From: Hirudinaria manillensis
Taxonomy: Eukaryota > Annelida > Clitellata > Hirudinida > Hirudinidae
Length of the DNA stretch: 64,000 bases
NCBI GenBank assembly: GCA_034509925.1
Contig: CM067537.1
Coordinates: 1,765,001 to 1,829,000 of the forward strand
Direction: 5' to 3'
Shown here: positions 13,629 through 26,494 of the stretch, piece by piece
How positions within the stretch are numbered: the first letter of the stretch is position 1
How the letters are laid out: each line of letters opens with the position of its first letter
Made by a program: the position numbers and the translations under genes
The notes under the pieces: model-generated
Databases searched by the model: none
What the model was told of the DNA's origin: nothing
Seen by the model: the letters and a program-made list of their open reading frames with translations, nothing else

Positions 13629-13665
13629 TAATCCATCCATCCATCCATCCATTCATCCATCCATT

Positions 13666-13724
<59 letters not shown>

Positions 13725-13840
13725 CCATCCATCCGTCCATCCATCCATCCGTCCATCCATCCATCCATCCATCCATCCATCCATCCATCCATCCATCCAT
13801 CTATCCATCCGTCCGTCCGTCCATCCGTCTGTCCATCCAT

Positions 13841-13876
<36 letters not shown>

Positions 13877-13913
13877 CCATCCATCCGTCCATCCGTCTGT
13901 CCATCCATCCATT
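13629..13913. repeat. CCAT/CCGT tetranucleotide array
   Basis: About 280 bp of CCAT with scattered CCGT, CCTT and TCTG units. It is open in all frames as a repeat artefact. Confidence 0.95.
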
Positions 13914-14104
13914 TCTCCTTCTCTTGAACCCAACAACTCGTATCTAATTCTTTTTATGACTTTAATATTTGCATCAGAATGTTTTAGAACGAATTATGTT
14001 TTAAGTTTTAATTATGTTTTAAGACTTTTTGAAAAATTCAAAGAAGACCTTTTGACTATAAATTCATTTAATTAATTTTGGTTAAATTAATATTATTATT
14101 ATTA

Positions 14105-14415
14105 ACAATTATAATCATCATCATCATCATCATCATCATCAGCACGTCATCTTTGTCATCGATGAAATGAAATAATTTACAATTGCATCACAAAAATGGT
14201 CTTCGTTTTTCTTAACGAGGTTTTCACGGTTGGATTGAACAGGATTGTTCCTTTCAAACTGCCAATCATCATTCTGATGACGACGACGACGATGATGATG
14301 ACGATGACGATGATGATGATGATGATGATAATGATGATGATAATGATGGTGAAGAAGAAGAAGAAGACGATGACGAAGACGATGACTACGATGACGATGA
14401 TGAAGACGATGCCTT
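14105..14415. repeat. ATC then GAC/GAT/GAA trinucleotide arrays
   Basis: ATC at about 14,115-14,140 and GAC/GAT/GAA at about 14,276-14,412, with about 135 bp of unique sequence between. Confidence 0.8.
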
Positions 14416-14602
14416 GATAATCGAAAAGCTACTTTTTTTTAACAAGAACTAAAGAGGCGACCACCCGTTGATTAAAATATCTGATTACATGATTTCAAGG
14501 CAATGATGACGTAGACGTCATACGAAACCAATTGCTTACTAATTGACCTTCGTCCAAGACATTTATTTTAGGCCGTCTCTGTTCTGTAACTGATTCGGCT
14601 CT

Positions 14603-14960
14603 AATCCACCCATCCACCTATCCATCCATCTGTCCATCTGTCCATTCATCCGTCCATCCATCCGTCCATCCATTCGTCCATCTATCTGTCCATCTATCCG
14701 TTTATAAGTTCAGTCACCAAGATGCCCGTCCATTTATCTATTCGTCCATCTAAGCCTCTAAGAAATTAATCCGTCCATCCATCCATCCGCTTATCAATAA
14801 GGCCATGCGTCCTTCCATTCGTTCGTTCATCCGTCCGTCCATCCATCCATCCATCCATCTATCCATCCATCTATCCATCAATCCATCCATCCATCCATCC
14901 ATCCGTCCGTCCATCCGTCCATTCGTCTGTCCGTCTGTCCATCCATCCATCAATCCTATT
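14603..14960. repeat. CCAT/CCGT/CTAT tetranucleotide array, degenerate
   Basis: An older, more degenerate relative of the array at 13.6 kb, broken by unique sequence near 14,700-14,770. Just downstream a 12-bp GGATGGATCCTG-type unit is doubled near 15,023-15,046. Confidence 0.85.
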
Positions 14961-15133
14961 ACCGCATAACCTCATTTCGTAGTGACTCCTCAAATGGATT
15001 GCACACCGTTTTTGTGTCCACGATGGATCCTGGATGGATCCTGGATGGAGATGATTCATCGACGTGAATAATTAATTATTTCAACATGTTGCTCGTTCAT
15101 AACTGGGTGACATGATCTGCGATCTCATCCACC

Positions 15134-15252
15134 TCCACCATTACCATAATCATCGTCATCGTCGTCATCGTCGTCTTCATCACCATCATCGTCATCATCG
15201 TCGTCTTCTTCATCACCATCATCGTCATCATCGTCGTCGTCTTCATCATCAC
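15134..15252. repeat. ATC/GTC trinucleotide array
   Basis: A longer sub-unit of about 33 bp (CATCACCATCATCGTCATCA plus a GTCGTCTTCTT tail) repeats about three times within the trinucleotide tract. Confidence 0.8.
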
Positions 15253-15899
15253 GTCCAGACGTCAAAAGAGCCAAGAACGGTGACCAAAAAAAAAAAACCC
15301 AAAAAAAATTCTTCCTGGCAACCTCTCAATTGAACGAAACGGAAACTGTGAAAGGACTGAGAAGAAAAGAATGCCCGGAAATCCCCAACCTTTTAAGGAA
15401 ATAAAATAAAAAAATATAGAAAAAAAAAAACACACCCACTGACTGGAAAAACCCAAATGAAATGTCTCCGAAGCGCTTCAATCCGTTATTGTCTGTGGAC
15501 AGTAAAACCACGGAATTACCAGGAATTTAATTATTTATTTAATTAATTAAGTTATTTATTTATTAGTTTTCGATTGCGATGGCGAAATTATTTGCAATTT
15601 AAATAGAAATGTAGTTTATTTAATTTAATCATGTTTATAAATTAAATTAAATTAATATATTTCGCAATTTATTAAATAATTTCCTAAATTATTTGGGCAT
15701 AAATGTTATTTAAAATAATTTTACATTTTGCATCACGTAATTATGTCATTAATTCTGTTAATTAATAATTAATAAATAATAATAATAAATTAATTATTAC
15801 GTAAAAATAATTAATTAATATCATTTAACAAACAAACCCGTTTAATAAAATATATGAATTAAAAAACAAAAATCACATTAATTGAAATAATAACAAGAC

Positions 15900-15964
<65 letters not shown>

Positions 15965-16110
15965 TAACAATTATAATTATAATAATATTAATAATAAATC
16001 ACGAATAAATAATTATGTTGAATATTATAGAAATTATAAGACGGCAAAGAAAGGAAGGCTTTGTTCTGGAAAGCACGGGAAGCCAATACAAACCTCGTTA
16101 TGCCAACATT
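15253..16110. other. AT-rich non-coding stretch
   Basis: Poly-A tracts near 15,285-15,308 and 15,405-15,431, and an (AAT)n run at about 15,903-15,962. No gene is seen. Confidence 0.6.
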
Positions 16111-16111
16111 G

Positions 16112-16172
16112 ATTATGCAAATGAATCACATGCAAATGACGTCACGTGCAAATGACGTCACGACATTTGCAT
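16112..16172. promoter_or_regulatory. Compact octamer / CRE / E-box cluster
   Basis: Within 58 bp there are two forward POU octamers ATGCAAAT (16,115-16,122 and 16,130-16,137) and one reversed octamer ATTTGCAT (16,165-16,172). There are also two full palindromic CRE sites TGACGTCA (16,137-16,144 and 16,153-16,160), with an E-box CACGTG at 16,143-16,148 between the CREs. The core is a doubled unit TGCAAATGACGTCACG. The surroundings are featureless AT-rich sequence, so this density is unlikely to be drift from a microsatellite. It could be an enhancer or a promoter; which gene it would serve is unknown. The nearest supported gene is the GPCR 6 kb to the right. Confidence 0.5.
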
Positions 16173-16243
16173 AAAAAACACAGTCGTCCTTTTTTTTTTA
16201 TCCTCGCTCGGTTAAGAAACGTCTCGTTAACTTGACTGCTGTA

Positions 16244-16352
16244 ACGACCATGACGACGACGACGACGATGACGATGATGATGACGATGACGATGACGATG
16301 ACGACGATGACGATGATGATGATGACGATGACGACGACGATGACGATGATTG
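16244..16352. repeat. GAC/GAT trinucleotide array
   Basis: GACGAC blocks alternating with GATGACGATGAC. Confidence 0.9.
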
Positions 16353-17427
16353 CGATGATGACGAATATCAATGGAAAAGTGGAAAAAAAAGTGTAACGTT
16401 TTTTGGACTTAAAATGTTGTAATTGGCATCGTCACAAAAAATTTGGGGAGAAAAATATAAATGATGATCACGACGACGACGACGATGATGATAATAGTGA
16501 TGATCATTTATTAATATTAATATCTTTTATTATTATTATCTTTTATTATTATTATTAATGTTATTATTATTATTATCTTTTTTATTATTGACGGAAAGCA
16601 AACTGTCGATAAAATCCAGGATTTGAAAGTATTGTTAATAATTTTTTATAAAAATATTGAAAACGAAGGCCCGGGAGTTTCGAGCGTAATTTCAGTTTCG
16701 TCTGACTTTTATCCTTGTGAGTCTTCAATTTCCGGGAATTTTAAATGAAATTAAAAATAATTAATTGCAAATAAGTCAAAAAAACCTTTTTAATTAATTC
16801 AATTAATTGAAATATAAATGCTTGCTTATGTTATTATAAATATGTTTCCTAAGAAATTATAATTTAAATAATTTATTAATTACATGCCAAACTACTAACT
16901 AATAATCAAGTAATATACTATTAATAACGTCCTACATAAGCATTACCATAAAGAAGAAATAATTTTTATTATTATGTTAATAATATAATTATAATAAATA
17001 ATATAATTATAATCAGATGAAAATACATAAATTATTAACATAATAATAATAATTATTATAATTTAATATTAAATATTAAAGTATTAATTTAATATGAAAT
17101 TTTAAACTATTAAATTTATATTATTATTATTAATAGTTATTATTATTAAAATATTATATATTATAATAAATGTTATTTCCATAAATATTATAATATTTAT
17201 ATTACAAAGAAATGATTTATCACCAGCAAGCGATGAATCGATGTTTTAATGGGACGGAATTATTTTCCATTATTCCGTAATTATTTTATAATTATTTTTT
17301 ATTGTTTTAAAAAATAGTTTTTTAAATTTAACTTTTAAAATTTATTTTAAAAGAAATTGCAAGGCATGCTTTCCCTTCAATTTTTTCAGCAGGAAAAAGT
17401 TCCAAAAGCGAACAAGAAAATTAATTC
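16353..17427. other. AT-rich non-coding stretch
   Basis: Short GAC run near 16,470-16,490 and ATT runs near 16,530-16,575. Otherwise AT-rich with no gene signal. Confidence 0.6.
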
Positions 17428-17820
<393 letters not shown>

Positions 17821-18521
17821 ATTATTATTATTAATTTTAGTAATAATGATAATAGTAATGAAAATGATAACAATAATATGTATAATACTATTATAATATT
17901 AAACAATAATATTACTATTGTTATTATCGGTATTTACTGTCAGTATAATAATACTGACATTATTTTTTATAATAAAAATATTTAATTTTAAATATATTAT
18001 TATTATTATAAGAATATATAATTATATAGATTTATCTAATAATAATTTATAATAAAAATGTAATAATAGCAATCTAATAATAATAAAAAAATTTGGTTTA
18101 TATTATATTATATTATATTATATTGAAATAACAATTGTTCAGAATATAAGTCATTCATGTTACTTATATAATATTATAACTAAGCTATTTAAATACCGCA
18201 TAATATCTAATAATTATAATAATAATAATTAGTATATTAATAATAATAATATTGACATTAATTATAATTAATTACTCAAGCATCCATCGTATACACGTGG
18301 CATTCTTTGGACACCTATAATCTATTTCTAGTCGATGGGTTTTTCCTCTTTTAGGCTAATAACACGAAAATAAGTTATTTAAAGCCTTTTAATTTATTCA
18401 GGTATTTTTAGGAACGGGAATCCCCAACCTTTATGGACATTTATGGTGGCACAATTCAACTTAATGGCTTATTTTGGGAAAGCTCGACATATTTATTACG
18501 CTAACGTTTTATTATTATCGA

Positions 18522-18582
<61 letters not shown>

Positions 18583-19292
18583 TGCTTAGCTACTATTATT
18601 TTAATTTAATTATATAATAAGTCTTATTAACTAATGCTAAAATTAAATTCAGTTGTAGTTCATCTTTTGGAAAATAGATGACGTAAGCCACTTCACCGTC
18701 GAGACTCGCCTCATGACGTCATGACGTAGTCCGGAAGTCACCTAAGCAAACCGAGTTCAAAGGTCAAAGGTTGAAAGGAACATTTGTTCATTCATTTGAA
18801 CGTTCTGTCGTTCTGTTGTCGTTCGTGAAATTGACTTCCGGCTCAATTTATTTTCGGCGCCGGACCGAGCTGTAGCGCCAAGAAGAGAATTCGTCTTTTA
18901 TTCTTTTACAGTTTCCATTCAAAAAGGTTTTGCTTCGTTGATGTCCGAAATTAACATGATTTTAATATTATTTCATGTTTAATCGTAATAATGTATATAA
19001 TAATATAAAATAATAATACATTGTTTTTTTTTTTAAATCATGCAATCATTCAATCAAAATCAAGAATCATGAAGCAGTAGTGAAGAATTATTATAATAAT
19101 AATAATTATTAAAATAATAGTAATAATTATTATTAAAATAACAATAATAATAAATAATAATTATTATATAAATTATTATCATAATAATAATAATTATTAT
19201 TATTATCATAATAATGTAACTTATTGTTATAGTCATTTTATACTACACTACATATGCACCGTATATGTAAACTGTTGATAACAGTTTTACAC
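17821..19292. other. AT-rich non-coding stretch with (ATT)n
   Basis: (TATTA)n near 18,095-18,124 and (ATT)n at about 18,519-18,581. A perfect AGTTCA-A-AGGTCA direct repeat lies at 18,754-18,766, after TGACGTCATGACGT near 18,713-18,726. No gene is seen. Confidence 0.6.
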
Positions 19293-19764
<472 letters not shown>

Positions 19765-21133
19765 ACTAATAAATTAAATTTATTAAAATATTTTTAATAT
19801 CAAAGGCTTAATATCATTTAAACTCAGACAAATGACGACAGATGTCACATGAAGGGGAACACAAGCAGAAAACCTATCCAGGGTCGAAAATATTTTCAAA
19901 TAATTTTAAAAATTATTTTCAAAAATAATTTTTAAAACATTTTTAAAATAATATTTTTAATGTTTTTAAACTGCTGAATTATTGAATTCCTCTCGGTTTT
20001 AAATTTTATTTTATGACCATTTTGCAAATATTTCATTGCGCGTTATTTTCGAAACAAATTTAGAATGAAATTTCAGAAATATTTCATATATATAATATTT
20101 AATAGTATTTTTTAATGTATTTTTAATAATATAATATATTAATAATATAAATAAAAATAAATTATATAAATAAATAACTAAATTATAAAAATAAATAAAT
20201 AAATTATATTAAATAAATTATAAAAATATTTAATATTATATTAATTAAAAATTTAATAAACGACTTAGAATTTTATTTTAATTTAATCTCCTTTTGTTTT
20301 CCAAAAAATTTGGAAATTAATTCACCAGGTAAGAATTTATTTTTAGAAATAAAATTAAATATATTTGGATAAATAATTATTTTCAAGATAAAATGCATTT
20401 TATTCGACAGAAACTGGTGCTGAAATTGTTGCAATTTGTTGCCAAAAAAAAATAAAAAATAAAAATAAATATAAAATGGTTGAAATCACTCTGTCAGACA
20501 AAGAAAGATTATTCCAGAATTTAATTTAAATTTCCTTGAATTTCTTACTTTTTACGCTTAAATTCATTTGAAATTTATTCGATTTATTCGATTTATTTCA
20601 CCTGAATTGTCACAAAAAAGAAAACTACACATTTTTTTGTAAAAAGATAAAAATCGGAGTATTTTGTACAAATTAATTGCGGAATTATGCAGAATTTATG
20701 TTTTATTTTGGCTTTATTTATGGTGAATTTATTGTGTTGATTTTATCGATGAATTAAATTAATTAATTAATTAATTATTAATTAATTATTAATTATTTTT
20801 TTATTAATTAATTATTATTATTTATTTATTAATTATTGCATTTGTTTATGAATTTCTCATTTTGGATGTGAACCTCACAATTATTTTATTATCATTTAAA
20901 AAAAAAACCTTTAAAATCCTGTTGATGTTAAAATGAAATCACTGACATATTTATTATTTACGTGGAGAATAATATTTTATTTTCTAAAATATTTAAAACG
21001 TTCACACAAAATGGCTGGACACGGAAAAGAGCTTTGCTGGTTTGGTCTCGGGTCTCGACTTTATTTGAATCTAAAGTCCTACCAAAACCTCCCAAAAAAA
21101 TGCCCAGACGTTCGTTCAACCTCGCACCCACCC
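19765..21133. other. AT-rich non-coding stretch
   Basis: Long runs of A/T with TTAATTAA words near 20,755-20,850. Small frames here are not supported as genes. Confidence 0.6.
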
Positions 21134-21264
21134 AATCATGCACTCACTCACTCACTCACTCACTCACTCACTCACTCACTCACTCACTCACTCACTCACT
21201 CACTCACTCACTCACTCACTCACTCACTCACTCACTCACTCACTCACTCACTCACTCACTCATT
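21134..21264. repeat. (ACTC)n array
   Basis: About 32 near-perfect ACTC units. This is the complement of the GAGT motif expanded at 11 kb. Confidence 0.97.
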
Positions 21265-21552
21265 CCTTTAATGTTCCGTACAAATACTTAATAGTTTAAG
21301 CGTCTTATTTAAAAATCATTCGCAAGCTTTTAAAAAACAGAAACAAGAAAAGATCAAAAGACAAACATCCAAGGGATTGGCGAAACATTTTTAATGGGAG
21401 ATAAATAATTATTTAATAATATTACAATAATAATAATTATTATTTTAAAAAATTATTAATTAATCGTAATAAATATTTATCATTTTAATTAAAATTAGAT
21501 TATAAATAGTTATAAGTAACATTAACATAAGAGGACTTATTAATATTATTAC

Positions 21553-21597
<45 letters not shown>

Positions 21598-21920
21598 TAT
21601 TATCACTATTATTATCATCATCATTATATGTTATAAATTATATTATTCAAGAATTCATAATAATAATAACATAAATTATTCGTGAATATTCCACTAAATA
21701 TTCGAGTTAAAAACTGAAAGAATGAAATATAATAAAGTGGACAAATTCAAGAGAATGACTTCTCTTATTATCGTCCATTTCACGGATAACCTGCAGTGTT
21801 ATCGTTCACCCTCTATGGACGATATTAAGGAATTGGAGTGCATTGCTGTTATAATGTTATATTACGTTGCGGATAATAATTATAATAATTATTATTCATA
21901 ATAATTATGAATATATAAAG

Positions 21921-21966
<46 letters not shown>

Positions 21967-22121
21967 TATTATTATTATTATTATGAATAATAATAATAAT
22001 TATTATTATTATTATTAATTATAATAAATAATAATAATTAAAATAATAACAATAATAATAATAATAAGTAAAATAATAACTGTGATTATCCATCATAACT
22101 ATCTTCACTTTTTTTTCTAAT
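21265..22121. other. AT-rich stretch upstream of the GPCR, with ATT and AAT arrays
   Basis: (ATT)n at about 21,548-21,625 and AAT/ATT blocks at about 21,925-22,075, which form an inverted repeat. The sequence ends in a TTTTTTCTAATAG acceptor-like signal at about 22,110-22,122, so the GPCR may have a non-coding first exon in this stretch. Confidence 0.6.
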
Positions 22122-22154
22122 AGGTAACTGAAGTTATCTCATAACCCCAACAAG

Positions 22155-24875
22155 ATGAACGCCTCCGACAACAACTTCAACGACCACAAAATCTCCAACA
22201 ACTCGACCCACAACGACAACAACAACAGCAGCGACGTCACACCGCGAGACTACTACAACTACAACAGCTACAACAACAACAACATCAACAACAGCAACCC
22301 GTACGATGACGTCATGTCTATGTACAGATACCGCTCGATACCGTTCAGCGTATTGGCCGTGACGGGACTGGTGTTCAACCTCCTCTCCTTCGTCGTCATC
22401 TGCAAAATCAGGGGACCACGGACCGTTTACCACGCCCTGTTGGCCAACTTGGCGGCCGGTGACGCACTCGGAAGTCTCCTTATGTGGCTCTACCACAACT
22501 CCGTCCTGTTGTATCCGGATTTCGAAGATGAAGACGACAAGAGGAGCTTCAAGATCTGCCTGCTCAAGGTGACGACGACGACGATGATGATGATGTTGTT
22601 GTAGTTATGATGACGATGACGACGACAAGGATTACGACGATTGAGGTAAAGGTGACGACGGTAATGATGATTGCGATTGCTGTGGTGATAAAGATGGTCG
22701 CGATGATGATGATGATGTTGATGATGATGTTGATGATGACGACGACGACGATGATGTTGATGATGAAATTCTTCAGTGGATTCATTAAAAAAATACTCAA
22801 AAAAAAATGTTCTTACGAAATTCTTGAAGTTGTCTTTGCCGAAGGTTTTATTCAACTTTTTTTGGCGGCACCTTTTATAAAATCGGTAGTGATGACGACG
22901 ATGATGATGACGATGATGTTGATGATGATGATGGAGGTGGTGGTGGTGGTGATGACAATGACGATAATAACGACGGGTCAATTGCAAAAGAGATTATACC
23001 TGTCAGATCCACTGCCGGTAGTTACGTTGGTGAATTGGACTAAGACGACTATTACTTCATTCGATATCTCACTCACTCTCTCACTCATTCATCCACCCAC
23101 TCACTTACTCACTCACTCACCCACCCACCCATCCACCCACCCACTCACACACCCACAGAGTGCAGGCCTTCTGGTTCCTCTCCTACTGGCCATGATAAAC
23201 AGCGCCCTGGCACTTTTAATGCTCAGCATCAACCAATTCCTGGGCATCTGCTACCCACTCTTCGCCCAAACGAGGCTCCCCCCAGAGAAGGTGTGGGTGG
23301 TCATTTTGACCGCATGGGTGGTGGCCACCTGCTCCTCATTCTTACCTGTGCTGGCTGTACTCGTTCAGGTGAGTACTACTTGAGAGACGATGATAGTCGG
23401 CATTTTTCATTGAGGTAATAATAAGAATAATAATAACTTTTTTTTATGTTGTATTGTATTTTTTTTGCCAAGGGTCTCTGGGAGTAACTTTGAATAAAAA
23501 AGAATAATAATATATAATTATATTATATTATATATTATATTAAATATAATTAAATAAAATATTAAATTAAATATTTATAATTTAATAAAATAATTCCATA
23601 ATTCGTAAAACAATTCCATAAAATAATTCCACAAAATAATTTTCACAAAACAAACCCCCAACCGCACCCCAACCCACCCTACCCAACCGCACCCCCAAAC
23701 CACCTCACCCAACCCAATCCACCCAGGCCTACATGGACGACTGCAGTGTCAAGATCCAGAACAAGACGAACACATCCCTGGAAATCTGCGCCTATTTGTT
23801 GGCTGCACTCATCCTCATCGTCATCTTCCTCTACATCAGGATCTACAGGGAGGTCGTTTGGAGGACATTTTTATTTTATTTCATTTTAATTTAATTTAAA
23901 TTTAATTAAAATTTAAAATCCCTCAATTTTTAGAAAAATCCTCGTTAAATCGCCTAAAATATTAAAGTTTATTTTTTAAATTATTATTTTTTAATTTATT
24001 ATTTTTTAAATTATTAAAGTTTTTGTTATTATTTTATATTTATTTTTCGTTTAAAGATGGATTATTTTAAAAGCAGCATCGCCTTTTATGTTATCCTTCT
24101 TGTCATTCTTAACGGCATTTCTACGATCCACTAGAAGATTATTTTTGAAATCTGGAAATCCCAGGTCATAAGGTGCAGGAAGCGAACGCTTGAACTATCG
24201 ATGACCTCGCGAAGAATCAATAGCTCCCACGTCTGCCTCCAACAAGCAACCGAAGGGGGACAGGGCTTGCCAGGGCACCGGGCCGCAGCCCCCTGCCACA
24301 GCAAGCAAGGAGCCAGTAAAATGATTGAAACGCGTCTCGTAAAGTCAACCGGAAGCCATCAACCGAAGGACGGATCGTCCGACAAGCGACACGACAAACT
24401 CTTCCGAGGGAAACGCCCCGCCTCCTCGCCCCGGAATTCCTGCGTCGTCCAATCGCAGTCCTCCAAGTCCCCGCCCATCGACTCGCCGGAGACCAATTAC
24501 AAGGCGTTCGTCACGACCATCCTCCTTACGGGCACCTTGCTCTTCTTCTGGATCCCCTACCTCCTCGTCAGCTCTCTTTCCATCTACTTCAGCGATTCGG
24601 AATTCGAAGATTACCCCGAGTTTCTCATCAATCTCAAGTTCCACGCCATCGATTTCTTGCCCCTGTTGACCTACCTGACAGACCCCATTGTCTACGGGGT
24701 GAGGATCAGGTGCGTCCGTCTGTCCTACAAGCGTCTCTTCGGCTCTGCGTCGTCGGCGCTCAACTGCAGGAAGCACCTGGAAAGGGGAAGGAGAAACTTC
24801 CTGGAGGATGGAAAGGCCGGCAGACGATCCAGTCTTCCGATGACAAGTTTGCAGGATTTCAGTCTCTGCGTTTAA
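22155..24875 (+). CDS. Orphan class A (rhodopsin-family) G-protein-coupled receptor, four exons
   Basis: Exons 22155-22568, 23159-23368, 23727-23852 and 24165-24875, all joined in phase 0 at GT-AG introns, give 486 residues. It is a plasma-membrane receptor with unknown ligand. Residues 1-58 form an Asn-rich extracellular tail with N-glycosylation sites (NNST, NNSS). TM1 is about 62-85 with G..FN; TM2 about 93-114 with LAAGD; TM3 ends in NQF at 163-165 where most class A receptors have DRY. TM4 is about 183-205 and TM5 about 227-247. A basic third loop of about 110 residues precedes TM6 (about 363-390, FWIP at 378-381) and TM7 (about 407-430, DPIVY at 423-427). DPxxY occurs in melanocortin-like and some other rhodopsin branches, but I cannot name the subfamily. 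The start is the first ATG after an acceptor-like signal. The tandem CACT/CACC tract before exon 2 supplies its pyrimidine tract. Confidence 0.85.
22572..23158 (+). other. GPCR intron 1, rich in trinucleotide and CACT/CACC repeats
   Basis: GAC/GAT blocks (about 22,572-22,770 and 22,890-22,975) and a CACT/CACC tetranucleotide tract (about 23,066-23,155) that ends in the acceptor CACAG. A long open frame crosses this intron only because of the repeats. Confidence 0.75.
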
Positions 24876-25133
24876 AAGACTTGTCCCTCAACGCGTCTGA
24901 GTTTATCATTTGTTTTTCTTTTTCATTTTCTTTTATTTTCATTATTTCACTTTTATTTTATTCTTTCGAAGTTTTGCAATGACTTTGCCCAGCGAAGAAG
25001 TTGACGCTTTGTTGACCCGGTAGTTTGATATCAGCTCCTGACTCCTGATTCACTTGAATCGAAGTGATCAATCGACTATTAAACCGTAGGGAATCAAATC
25101 TTTCGTGAAATCACACTTCAAAGTGGAAATCTC
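24876..25133. other. Intergenic sequence after the GPCR
   Basis: Likely 3' UTR start. No clear AATAAA was seen close to the stop codon. Confidence 0.4.
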
Positions 25134-25258
25134 TACGATGACGCCGATGACATGGCACAGTATGATGGCGCTGATGACGTGGCGAAATGCAATGACGCTG
25201 ATGACTTGACGCTGATGACGTGTGGTGGTGTCGATGACGTGGCAAAGTGCGATGACGG
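25134..25258. repeat. Degenerate GCTGATGACGTGGC-type repeats
   Basis: Four to five imperfect units of the form CGCTGATGACGTGGC with varying spacers. Each carries a TGACG or TGACGT half-CRE. The TGACGT words are less regular than the trinucleotide arrays elsewhere, so this is an old minisatellite or a site cluster. Confidence 0.6.
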
Positions 25259-26410
25259 ATGGAAAGTTTGTGAGCAAAATGAAGTTTAAAAAGGCCTCGT
25301 CAGGTGTCACTTTCCATCTGGCGACTCTGACACTTATAGGAAGTGAGTCAGCCAATAAGGCTCGTCTAAATTCAATTAGGCCGAAGACTGTTTATTGCTC
25401 GACTGCTAATTTTAATATGTTAATTAAAGGGGCGTGTTTGACCGGGATAATCTTTCCATTAATTGTTTTTTTATAGGCTGGCATTTTACCTATAACCGGA
25501 AAGATCGATTTGATTATGTTAATTTATGCTAAATTATTAATATTATTCATTGATATTAATATAGATTTTAACGTTCGTACGAGTTTATTGTATGCGAAGG
25601 TTAATTTTCAAAAAGATATTAAATTGTTTATTTATTAAATTATTTATAAATTATTAAATTAAATTATCAATTATTCGATTGAATATTGGACGATAATAGC
25701 TTAATTGGCAGTTCTAGTCAGTTTATTTTCATTCTGGAGTCACCATTGGAACGCCGCTAGGCTGGATTTTGTGGATGACCTCCGTAGAAAGGTCAAAGTT
25801 CAAATATTGACCTCCTGACCCCACGCAAACCGGGCACGTGTTGTGGTTATTCGGTGGTTACACTTGGAAAGATTCCATTTTCTTTAAGACGTCGAATCAA
25901 ATTTTTTTATTTTGAAGAATTTTCAGATGAAATACCATCGCCAGATGGCGCTCTGGAACATGTTGTCATTTAATTTATCATTTACGATATTCTTGAATAT
26001 TTTTTATTTTTGTTTCTAATTAAAGTTTGGAAAAATCTGTTTTTAATTAATTTATAAATCATTTTAAAATGTGTTTTTGCGTGTTTAATTTTCAAAAGGT
26101 GAATTTTAGACTCGGTGAAATGTTGCTGACTTGGAAACATAAATCTAACACTTTCATTGTCGACAAGAAACAAGAAACGTCATTAATATCATTGCATATT
26201 CATAAAAACTTAGCCCCGCCTTCCTGCGACACCCCTATTACCGGTGGGAGGGCAAAATAACGACCACGTGATATTATTGGCCGGTACATCAAATTCAATA
26301 ATTGACATGTCAACAAGCTGGGAACAGATCTCTAAACTTGCGTGGAAAATTTCCACAGGAAAGGAGCTGGAAGAAGGAATGGCAAAAGTTTTGTTAATGG
26401 CGCAGCTGAC
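25259..26410. other. Intergenic, no gene seen
   Basis: Unique, moderately AT-rich sequence. Short frames exist, but none shows a recognisable protein or consistent splice signals. Confidence 0.5.
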
Positions 26411-26494
26411 AAATTGAAGACACCGACTCTGGAGAAAGCGGCGCTATATAAATTGAAGACCTCGACTCTAGAAAAAAAACAGCGCTATATAAAT
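26411..26494. repeat. Tandem duplicate ending in GCGCTATATAAAT (SINE-tail-like)
   Basis: Two copies of a 40-bp unit beginning AAATTGAAGAC and ending GCGCTATATAAAT, at 26,441-26,453 and 26,482-26,494. A similar word, GGCGCTACATAAATG, occurs near 63,444. GCGCTATATAAAT words are, to my knowledge, common in 3' tails of invertebrate SINEs, but no full SINE or tRNA-like head was identified. Confidence 0.4.

Noticed and set aside
13600..13936. HPSI and MDGW repeat proteins
   Set aside because: Translation of CCAT/CCGT tetranucleotides; every frame on each strand gives the same type of peptide.
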